Shown here piece after piece: positions 12,931 to 21,877 of a stretch of 64,000 bases of DNA. The translations under genes and the position numbers were made by a program. This stretch comes from Blasia pusilla. Lineage: Eukaryota; Marchantiophyta; Marchantiopsida; Blasiales. Each line of letters begins with the position of its first letter. Position 1 is the first letter of the stretch. Below the pieces are notes generated by a model. That model was not told the origin of the DNA. It was given only the letters and a program-made list of their open reading frames with translations, and did no database searches. The stretch is from the NCBI GenBank assembly GCA_050084515.1, contig CM114275.1, positions 24,800,001 to 24,864,000 on the forward strand, read 5' to 3'.

Positions 12931-13330
12931 AGTCGGTCGAAGAGTTTTCTCCGGCCTTCTTATAAATATCCGCCCTCCGGGTCGGATGTGGGAGAAGTAA
13001 TGCAGTGACGGATATTTATCTCGCCACATCTATGTCCATGCTCCATGTGACTGCATGGGAGGCATGGGAATTTCCATGCCTATCATCCCAACATACCTGC
13101 ATTCGATGTGTCACGAACGGGAGCCAATGTCTTGTTTTGACCGCTTAGTTAGGCATATAAGCACTTTGGGGCTCTGACAGGTCTGCGGATCCACCAATAA
13201 GGGTGTAGTACGATGAGGAAGTCGATCCACCACATCAAATATCTAACCAATTACGTGACTTCAAACGTAGACGGAGGAGATTGCCCCTTTCCAGTTTGTT
13301 GTGATCCGACGATCCACATGACAAGACAGA

Positions 13331-13495
13331 ATGCCTACCAATGTTGAGTCCCTTGTACACTCTCATTATACGACGTTAATGACATAATGCCTTCTAACGT
13401 TGAGTCCTTTGTACACTCTCATTATACGACGTTAATGTCATAATGCCTTCCAACGTTGAGTCCTTTGTACACTCCCATTATACGTTAATATGTTG
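13331..13495 (+). repeat. 56-bp tandem repeat, three copies
   Basis: Copies begin at about 13331, 13387 and 13443 (period 56). They share the words AATGCCTTCYAACGTTGAGT, TTGTACACTC and ATTATACGACGTTAATG. Copies 2 and 3 carry AATGCCTTCT and AATGCCTTCC, the reverse complement of the core of the GGAAGGCATTCT word that fills 17-32 kb. Confidence 0.9.
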
Positions 13496-13713
13496 TCGTA
13501 TTGGAACATTGCGATTTTGGGCTTGTGTAGGTTTAGGGTTTAGTTTCACATGTTAGCCCGTGTGTTAGTCCGTGTGTTAGCCCCTTCCGGTGAGGCAGTC
13601 GTGTGTTAATCCCTCGCGGTTCTCTGGAGCTCTGGTCGTGTTGGAATAGCAACCGAGTATCCATCCACATTCGGATGGCGAATGTTCTGAACTGAAATTG
13701 CTACGTGTAATAA

Positions 13714-13740
13714 GAACTTTCATTGCCAGAGGGGTAGGAG
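13714..13740 (+). repeat. 27-bp direct repeat, left copy
   Basis: The 27 bases beginning GAACTTTCATTGCC and ending GGGGTAGGAG recur exactly at 17120-17146 in the same orientation. The two copies bracket 3.4 kb that contains the BTB exon. Confidence 0.9.
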
Positions 13741-14451
13741 TTCGATTGGAGCTGTTGAAGACACACTTCTCCGGGTACACGGAGGGATTCGTATTGTGTG
13801 GCGTTGGTGTTTAGTCCCTTTGCTTCTAGAGGAGGTAATTTATTGTCCGTCCCTACCTTTTCCAAGAAATCCGTCTGTTTCAATTGAGTGAATGGCTACT
13901 CTGGTGCGTATATTCCTTCAATTCTTCACTGCAATCATATATTCGCTTTTGTCGTAGGTTCTTAGCAAGGGGCAGTGGCTTTCCGCTTTCTTATTCGAAT
14001 GTACTTGTTTATTATTTACTATTTGCGTGGTGACTTTTTACTGTTTACTGTTCCTTATGACTTTTTGTTGGGTCATTCCCGTAATGCCTTCTATTACTGC
14101 CCCATAATGCCTTCTCTTATCGCTCACAGCAAAGATACTTATAGATCTAAGAGATTTCCCTCATTGATGCAAATCATTCTATGTGAGCCGAAGGCTGATG
14201 TTTTTTCTCCAAGCCGGGACGAAAGATCTTAATTCTCAAATCCAGGTCATGCTCATAAGTTTGTCTGTGTTTCTTGGGTAGAAATTATAGCTCAACGCAA
14301 GCCGCTGTACTACCAGTCAGAAATTCTCAGATCTGCACTTGCTCCTGCCACTTGAGTGTGTGCTGTGATGCCATCTGCAACTGCGACCATACTTGATTAG
14401 CCCCAAATTCGAGGTTAGTAGCCAAGCGGGATTGGTAGCTTCATAATTTGC

Positions 14452-14847
14452 TTATGCTATACTAATCTGAGGGCCCGCAAGAAGCTGTTCATTGAGATCT
14501 CCAATCTCCTGATCTTTCAGCTGCATCTTCCTTTGTAGCTCTTCGCGGTTATGCGGAGCCTCTGTTGCGCTTTGAGCCCACTCTGTCAAGTTACTAAGAC
14601 TTGACAGATACCAAGCCCAATCTCGCTGGAGCATTTCCTGGAATGCGAGGAAGAATATCAGACTATAACGTTTCTCTGACGAGTTTTGAATGAAACACGG
14701 AGCACCCTGCAGACATTTAGTAGACGACGTCGGTGGAGATGGAACCATGTGTTGCAGACCTCTGCGTCTGGCGAGCATCGCTTCAGACCTTTCTGTATCG
14801 CGAGCGCTCTCACCCATCGTCGCCGACCAATCTTCCCAGTCGGCCAT
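14452..14847 (-). other. Unassigned open reading, possible exon with coiled-coil-like end
   Basis: An open reading of 131 codons runs on the minus strand. Its second half (from about residue 69) follows a pyrimidine tract ending in AG at about 14642, which could be a splice acceptor. It reads EMLQRDWAWYLSSLSNLTEW, then charged heptad-like sequence (EELQRKMQLKDQEIGDLNEQ) suggesting a short coiled coil. I do not recognise the family. It lies downstream of the BTB exon on the same strand but does not look like the usual C-terminal part of that BTB family. A diverged copy of about 60 bases of it lies at 15950-16013. Confidence 0.3.
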
Positions 14848-15251
14848 CCATGCTTTTGAGGACCTCTTGAATTCCCATGCTCTTTGCCCGCCCTCGCCAA
14901 ACCGTTGCCCGTCGCCTTCTTCTATGTGTCGCGTGTCTTATTATTATGTGCTCATGAGACGGCCAATTTTCTCAGACCGGAAGTTCTCTTCCTTGCTCGT
15001 ACTGTCCGTCGCGGTAGATAGACTAAAGATGTGCTCATAGACTGATTACTTTTTCACATGATGTACCCATTTTCTATCATGTGCTCGTGTAATCATCGAA
15101 CTTATACGTACATAAAACAAGCCTCAGAATGCAGGCACCGTGAAGTGGCAAAGTCCTCAGAATTGCCGTGTTCCCAATCAGCAAGAAGAAAACTAGATAA
15201 AAGTCATTGCGGAAGCATGCAAAGAAGACCGTGTCCACGCAACATACACAC

Positions 15252-15842
15252 CTTCAACATGTCGAGGACGCGCACCACTGTTTCTTTCATTAGAGTACGT
15301 TTCATGTCATAGTAGTACATGAGACAAAGAGTTTCCAGATATAACTCGACGTCCTCACAATCAGAAATTTCCACCAGATGCGGATATGTTCGTTGCTGCT
15401 TTGACCACCTATCCGACAGTTTCGCAGCAAAAAATCTGCTATTGGCAACCATTATGTGCCTGTGCACACATACTGTCACACTGTACCCATCCTTACTGCT
15501 CAACGTCAACTTAAGGTTGCTCGAGGCATCATTAAACTGGTTTCCTGGGCTGGAACCTCCTAAAATTCCGCTTACTTTCTCCTGGAGCGACGGCTGTGGC
15601 CCCGGCAATGCAGTGATGGAAGTGAGTTGGAGGGGACCTTGCTGGCAGTGCACTAGAAGGGGTTTGGGGAGAACCTCTTGCTCGTGAGCCATCATTTTGA
15701 ATAGTGTTAGAGATGGGGTCGACTTGGCCCTGTCTACAGGTGGCGAGCTACCGATGTTCGTAGTGTAGCCATTGAGTTTGCTGTAGAAGGAATACGAAGG
15801 CTGAGGCATGACGGTTGCGCCCTCCGCAGAAAATTGCTCCAC
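15252..15842 (-). CDS. BTB/POZ domain protein, first exon only (likely gene fragment)
   Basis: The exon runs from an ATG at 15842 down to a splice donor after the lysine codon at 15252 (AAG followed by GTGTGT), giving about 197 residues. Residues 1-105 are low-complexity and serine-rich, as in plant BTB proteins. Residues about 107-197 match the BTB fold of the Arabidopsis At1g63850/At3g05675-type family: LKLTLSSKDGYSVTVCVHRHI, SRFFAAKLSDRW, HLVEISDCEDVELYLET, YYYDMKRTLMKE. Members of this family are thought to act as substrate adaptors of CUL3 ubiquitin ligases; that role is family knowledge. The C-terminal half expected in the next exon was not found on the minus strand between 15250 and 13750. 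Either the intron is long, or this is a captured or truncated copy. It lies between two 27-bp direct repeats. Confidence 0.75.
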
Positions 15843-15949
15843 AAAGAGGAGACACCTTACCCGGCGACAGGCGAGGACGAAAAGGCGAAGTAGGACGAAG
15901 CTCTAATCCCTCAGCTAAGCTCGTGAATTTCTTCGAGATTAGCCCACTT

Positions 15950-16013
15950 GACGCTTTCTAAGACCTGACAGATAACAAGCCCAATCTCGCTGCAGCATTT
16001 CCTCGCCTCATCT
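15950..16013 (-). repeat. Diverged second copy of a 14.6-kb segment
   Basis: On the minus strand, AGGAAATGCTGCAGCGAGAT and the following words (TTGGGCTTG, ATCTGTCA, GTCTTAG) repeat the sequence at about 14585-14645 with a few changes. Same orientation, 1.36 kb apart, upstream of the BTB start codon. Confidence 0.75.
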
Positions 16014-16069
16014 TTCAAGAATGCCTGCTCGAATCGCTAAACCTTGCTCCCCGCCCCGACTGCCAATCG

Positions 16070-16272
16070 ACTCGATCCTCCACCCGAACCTCTCTCTCTC
16101 TCTCCGTAGAATTAATTTTGTATCAAGGTCACCTCCAAATTGGATGCCAGGTCGTGAATTCGGCTCGATCCTCCACCCGAACCTCTCTCTCTCTCTCCGT
16201 AGAATTAATTCTGTATCGAGGTCACCTCCGAATTGGATGCCAGGTCATGAATTCGGCTCGATCCTCCACCCG

Positions 16273-16336
<64 letters not shown>

Positions 16337-16483
16337 GAATTAATTCTGTATGCAGGTCACCTCCGAATTGGATGCCAGGTCGCGAATTCGGCTCGATCCT
16401 CCACCCGAACCTCTCTCTCTCTCCGTAGAATTAATTTTGTATCCAGGTCACCTCTGAATTGGATGCCAGATCGCGAATTCGGC
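16070..16483 (+). repeat. 93-bp minisatellite with embedded (CT)n, four copies
   Basis: Units start at about 16072, 16165, 16258 and 16392 with the word TCGATCCTCCACCCGAAC. Each continues with a CT run, then TCCGTAGAATTAATT, then TTGGATGCCAG and GCGAATTCGG. The third unit is longer because its CT run has expanded to nearly 30 dinucleotides (about 16277-16332). The open readings here are produced by the repeat and are not counted as genes. Confidence 0.95.
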
Positions 16484-17119
16484 CTGCAATCAACCCTCAG
16501 GCGTGATCGATGCCGACCTATTGCGGAGCTACACAACGACTTGACTCAAAGCACTGCGACTACAAATTAGCCAAACGATGCAGCTCCCGATAGGATTTCT
16601 GGATCTGTCTTAGTCAACGACTAAACACGCACGCGTGTGCGGAATCCGGCGTGGCAGGAAAAATGTGTTTGCCTGCGCACGTGAAGTAGGAGGGGAGAGA
16701 AGCGAGTCCGAGCGTGCTCCAGGCTCCTGCCCTTAGCTCGCTAGAGCTTATGAACCTATTCTCAAAAGGTGGTCCCTGGGAGGGCCCGCAAGGTGGCTGC
16801 GATTAGGAGCTACTGGGAAAAACTAAGGAATTTGGAGTGTGCCATAGCCACCACTCACTTTCTAACCTGTCGATAAATTGTTCTATTTCGAGATAGATTT
16901 TCGGTAGACATTCTGGTCATGGCCACCACGGTTAATCCGAGATGTACAGACAAATGTGCATGCACTAATGACTAGAGAGCACTAGGTTTGATGCGGGACA
17001 GCCAAGCTCGCGGTGTTCAACCACTTTTGTGGCAGCACATGTCCAAGCGAGGGTCGCTATGTGGCGTGGAACAACCCCGAAGGTTTCACCTTTACAGAGC
17101 TCTCTGTCTGATTTTTCAC
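16484..17119. other. No gene seen
   Basis: Unique-looking sequence of mixed composition between the minisatellite and the right 27-bp repeat. No motif recognised. Confidence 0.4.
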
Positions 17120-17146
17120 GAACTTTCATTGCCAGAGGGGTAGGAG
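17120..17146 (+). repeat. 27-bp direct repeat, right copy
   Basis: Exact second copy of 13714-13740. The GGAAGGCATTCT-family words on the plus strand begin about 40 bases to its right. Confidence 0.9.
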
Positions 17147-17432
17147 GGGTATAAGATTAGGAAATATTCAAGTAAATTGCATATCAAAAGGCATTCTGTT
17201 TGTTAAAACCTTGGATGCATTAGCTAAGCATGAGCCTTTGAACGCATGCCCTCCACTCGGAATGCATTCCATCCACTTGGAAAGCATTCCTCCTATTATG
17301 AAAACTATCTCTCCCTGTCTCTGCTTACTGATATATCATATTATAAAGCATTCAAGAAACCCGTAGATCAGCAAGCATGCAGAGCCAATTCAAACCCCCA
17401 AAGAATCTAACCAAGCCTCAGCCTTGGAAGTG

Positions 17433-17488
17433 TATATAGATAGGAGACCAACCACACTATATGTAGGAGATAGTTACCAAAGCCAAAG

Positions 17489-17532
<44 letters not shown>

Positions 17533-17594
17533 TCACAAGTAAATAAAATTGTTGTTTTGTTTTGAATTCAATGTGTCTCAGGAGTGATCTCTCC
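17433..17594 (+). promoter_or_regulatory. Probable promoter and 5' leader of the BED-like gene
   Basis: TATATAGA at 17433-17440 lies about 155 bases upstream of a well-placed ATG at 17595 (CTCCATGGCT). A CT run of about 20 units at 17491-17529 sits in the leader, a common feature of plant 5' regions. Three GGAAKGCATTCY-type words lie just upstream at 17186, 17259 and 17279, where they could act as binding sites. Confidence 0.5.
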
Positions 17595-20218
17595 ATGGCT
17601 ACTTCAAATCCAGATATGTCTCGAGTGTGTGTGGTGTTGCTTTGGGGGAGAACACATATTGGAGATACTTGCATGATGGCACCAAGTGGATTTTCTTGGT
17701 TTGTAACCGCATGTTCTCTGCCAAAAACAAGACAAAGTGTAACCAACACTTGATTAAAAAGCATCCAAGCCTCGAACAATGCTACTTAGTTCCATTGGAA
17801 CATGCGGGTAGGCCTCCTATTGACCCTAAAAAGGGCCGTAAGAGGCAGATTAGTGATTCCCAAAGAGAGAAAGAGAAGTTGAAGAAATCTGGTGATGCAA
17901 CTAAGCGAGAGGAAAAAATGAGAAGGGAGAAATTATATCGATTGCGCCAATTTCATTCAGAAAGATGGTTAGCAATTAAGGACCGTCCTAAGATCCCTCA
18001 CTTGGGAAAGAAGCCACCCTTGTTAGCTTTGATGGAGTGTAATCTCCAACATTGCTTTGACATTGATGATTGGGACGAGCTCTTAAATAGCAAGAAGTAT
18101 GGGCATTGTCTTGTGAAAGTTCGTGAGTGTCAAACAAGCAATGGCATGATGGAGATGGTTGTGTTAGGATGCTTGGCTGCCATTGAGAAAGCAAGTGAGC
18201 CAACGTCTACAGATTTGATTGGGAGGGGCAAGCAATATTTTCTGCATCTTCACTTGGTGAAGGAACTATGGGGGGTGCTCAAGAAAAAAGGGGGTGTGCA
18301 CTTGGATTTGCTTCCTTCTAAATATTCTAATGAGAGAGATCAGCAAGTGAGGGAGAAAATTGCTCGGATAGCGAGGAAGAAGCAAAACTTGATGGGATGG
18401 TTGGAGAGAGATCAGGAAAAATACTCAGATTTTATGGCAAAGCAACAATATCAGGAATGGTTGGAGAAGAGGAATCTAGAGAAAGTGAAGGAGGTTTGTG
18501 AGGAAAGGGCATGTAGGTATGTGCCCAAAGAGAAGATAGATGTAGACCTTCAATGGTCTAGGAAGAGTGGCAATCAATCTGGAGTTGGAGGTAGCTCCAA
18601 TAACTCCTCTACCTCGTCCACTTCAACTTCAGATAACTCTGAACACATCAGTGACTTTGAAGTTTTGCGCCCACGGAGGTCTTCTAGGGTGGTCCTTGAT
18701 TGTGTTACACCGAGGGGTCCCATTGTGCTTGAGGAGGTGGGAGAGGACCAGGATGTCCATACTGATGTTGAGGAGCCGAGACGAAGAGTGACGCGGACCA
18801 GATCCATGGGAGGAACCATTGCATCCGAGGAGACATTACCCCGAGTCTTCAAAAGGCTCAAGAAGAGAGTAAGGCATGAGGTTAGTAGAAACTCCCTCAA
18901 AATGCCTACAAAGATCTCTACTTCATTGGAGGTAGATGAAGATCATGTAGGAGAGCCATCAGTGGCACCTCTGATTTAAGGCGTCATGGAAGGCATTCTA
19001 TCAACTATAAGCATAGATCCTGACACTGATGTGTGTGGGGTTACAATAGAGAGTGCTCATACCTCACCACAAAGGGAAAATCCAGATTTGAGTTCTTTCA
19101 ACAATAGTTCATGTCATGGAGATAGAGATTTTGTTGGCGGAAGTCCTATCTCACACACACGGGTTATTCAAACTCTTGTCTCAACCATCTCCATACAAGG
19201 TGGTTTGGATCCCATTCATGTAGGAAATTTGGATGTTGGGACCATCCCTATGGCAGTGGAGGTTTCCTCTGAAGGTGCACCATCTGAAGAACTCCCATGC
19301 ATTCCACCCACTTATGAATCTGTTGGAGATGACTGTCAAAATTTGGAAGGCATTCCAACAAATGGATCCCCAATAGGCAGCTTGAAAGAGGATAGTGCAA
19401 AGCTCTTGGATCACTTGGGAGAGACAACTTATGTTGCTGAACTTGGTGACATAGATGTTGGTACATCTGAGTCTTTACATTTTGTGGATTCATTGTGTGA
19501 AATTGTGGATAGTGTAAACCATCACATCACAAAGATTCCTCTTGAGCATGGTTTTATTACACCAGTGAATACACATTCGGATTCTCTTAAGAATTCAAGT
19601 ATAATAGGTGAGGATTATGAACCTTATATTGATGGTGTGAGAGAGGGACCTTCTTCTCATGACCTTCTTGCTTTGAAAAAGAACCTGTTGAAAGTTGCAT
19701 CCTCATATGGAGCGAGGAAGAGAAATGTCTCAGTGCACGAAGAAGTGGATGATTCTACAAGAGGGGGGGTTTCAACTCAAGTGGAGGATATAGATCCCAT
19801 ATCTGATACCCAGATATTAAGGGATCTAAATGAGGTTAATGATGAATGGGCCATACCTCCATCAGTAACCCAAGTAGCAGATGCAGTAGAATACGAGAAG
19901 ATGGAGGATGAGCTACCAAGTGCATCCCAACTCCATGTTACTCAGGTCATGGCCGAGACAAACACAAAACTTCTTGTGGATGAAAGTTTGAAAAGGTCTA
20001 AGAACACCCAACGACATAATGGATTATCTCCCACCATGGAGGAGTGTAGAGATCTAGGTAAGTCAAGATCTAAAGTTCTTGAAGACATGTTGGCTACCCC
20101 CCCCCCACTCGGCGAGCAAAGAAGAAAAACAAATATGGACAATCAAATGCAGGGCAGAAACGGAGAAGACATTGAGGTACCATTTGATTCAGTTTTTTCA
20201 GCTCTTTCAATCATTTAG
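17595..20218 (+). pseudogene. BED-finger-like protein of the transposon, split by one in-frame stop
   Basis: From 17627 the same frame stays open to 20218 (about 864 codons) except for a single TAA at 17627+1350 (18977-18979). The stretch after the stop is a further 413 codons without interruption. The best start, the ATG at 17595, is in another frame. A GTGTGTGT run at 17625-17632 lies between the two frames, and a 2-base slip there would join them. Near the N-terminus, NTYWRYLHDGTKWIF, VCNRMFSAKNKTKCNQH and LIKKHPS resemble a BED-type zinc finger (C then H-x4-H). Only one of the expected first pair of cysteines is present, with Phe where the other would be. The middle is basic and helical (KEKLKK, REEKMRREKLYRLRQ). 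Residues about 310-440 are Ser/Thr-rich with RPRRSSR and RRRVTRTRS. The second half is acidic. I read it as an accessory DNA-binding protein of the adjacent MULE-like element. Confidence 0.6.
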
Positions 20219-21254
20219 CGTTTTAAGTTTATTCCTATTGTGGATATTATATATGAAATTGGCAGAGCTAGTTATACAAAATTTTAAAGGTGATGAATGG
20301 ATGTGGTTTTGTGTTCTCAGGTGGAGGTGGATTGCTGGTTGTGGAGCCACATTCGAATTGTTTTTCTTGTAGTGTAAGAAGTTATCATAGAAGATAGCTT
20401 GCAGATGTAGTCATCAGAGAAATGAATGAGGTTGTTTTCTCAAGAAGAACTTTGCTGTTTGGACATCCAATATATTCAAAAGAATAACCAGTTCATGATT
20501 TTGGCCACAAGGATAGACTATAAATCTGTTTTCTTTTTCCCTTTTAGATATGGCGGCTTAGTGTAGTCTTTTTTCCTCTTGACAACTTTAGAGTTTGGGC
20601 CTACTTTCAGAAGTTGGAAAAAAAAATCTTCCTGTTGTTTCTATTGTGGTCCAAATCGCTATACGTTGTGGAAGACACTCATATTGGTGAATACCATAGA
20701 GAAGATATGCTTTAAGAGGTTCCTTTATAGGGAAATGTTCACCTACATATTCTTTTGGGCAACTTTCTTCTCGCTATACACCTATATATGTGAACAAGTG
20801 TCTATGTTTTCATATGTGGCATATGAATACTTGTTATGAGTATTTGACAAAGTTTGCACATCTCCAAAGCAAAGAAATAAGTGCATGATACATCAATTCA
20901 TGATATACTTACTTGGCTCTGGTACACAACATTATAAGTGCAAAGACATTTTACCTTGAATATTAGTACTTAATGAACATAAGAAGAATAGCATGTTCCC
21001 TTGTATTGCTCAACCACGGTTGATGAAAGGTATTCCATACTTTATTTGAATAGATGTGACACCAATTGGTCTTCCTTTCATGACCTCTTCCATTATTTCA
21101 GTAAGATATTCAGGAAATCCTTTCATTTATTCTTGCTGTGTCTTCATTTTTACTAGACAATATAACACAAGATGTTCTTAAATAAATGGAGATTTCCCTT
21201 TGTATGCATATTGGAAGGCATTCTGGAATTCTGTCACCTACAAAGAGGGGAATT
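20219..21254. other. Spacer or intron, no gene seen
   Basis: T-rich sequence between the BED-like reading and the 220-bp repeats. A donor-like GAG|GTACCA at about 20174 and an acceptor TTTGCAG ending at 21877 would allow this whole stretch to be an intron joining the BED-like reading to the transposase. The junction cannot be proven from sequence alone. Confidence 0.4.
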
Positions 21255-21860
21255 ATGACTTAAGTTCTACCATGTGTTTAGTGTGGATGGTGTGTTGCTT
21301 TGATCCTTTCTTCCTCCTTCTGTTGGATTTAGAATTATCTCTGTCATAATATAACTTGCTATTGGGGAGTACTCACTTTCCGTAATTTTATTCTCTTACC
21401 ATGTTAATCACTGTGGCCTTTGTGTCCATTACGGAAGGCATTCTAGCAAACAGTGAACTTCCAAACATTACACAATGACTTAAGTTCTATCATGTGTTTA
21501 GTGTGGATGGTGTGTTGCTTTGATCCTTTCTTCCTCCTTCTGTTGGATTTAGAATTATCTCTGTCATAATATAACTTGCTATTGGGGAGTACTCACTTTC
21601 CGTGATTTTATTCTCTTACCATGTCAATCACTGTGGCCTTTGTGTCCATTACGGAAGGCATTCTAGCAAACAGTGAACTTCCAAACATTACACAATGACT
21701 TAAGTTCTATCATGTGTTTAGTGTGGATGGTGTGTTGCATTGATCCTTTCTTCCTCCTTCTGTTGGATTTAGAATTATCTCTGTCATAATATAACTTGCT
21801 ATTGGGGAGTACTTACTTTCCGTAATTTATTCTCTTAACATGTTAATCATTTTGGCCCAT
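21255..21860 (+). repeat. 220-bp tandem repeat, 2.8 copies, each carrying the 12-bp word
   Basis: Units start at ATGACTTAAGTTCTA at 21255, 21475 and 21695, an exact period of 220. They are nearly identical (words GTGTGGATGGTGTGTTG, TTGGGGAGTACT, CTTTCCGT). The first two units each end with ACGGAAGGCATTCTAGCAAA; another word occurs just before the first unit at 21213. The high identity implies recent duplication. Confidence 0.95.
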
Positions 21861-21877
21861 GATCAATTACTTTGCAG

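Noticed and set aside
13525-13545. TTTAGGG telomere-like words
   Set aside because: Only about two units; short copies of this word are common in plant promoters and do not indicate a telomere.
16021-16570. Two overlapping readings of 135 and 150 codons with serine/leucine repeats
   Set aside because: They are direct translations of the 93-bp minisatellite and its CT runs.
18574-18900. 108-codon minus-strand reading opposite the BED-like gene
   Set aside because: Shadow of the plus-strand coding sequence; no independent motif.
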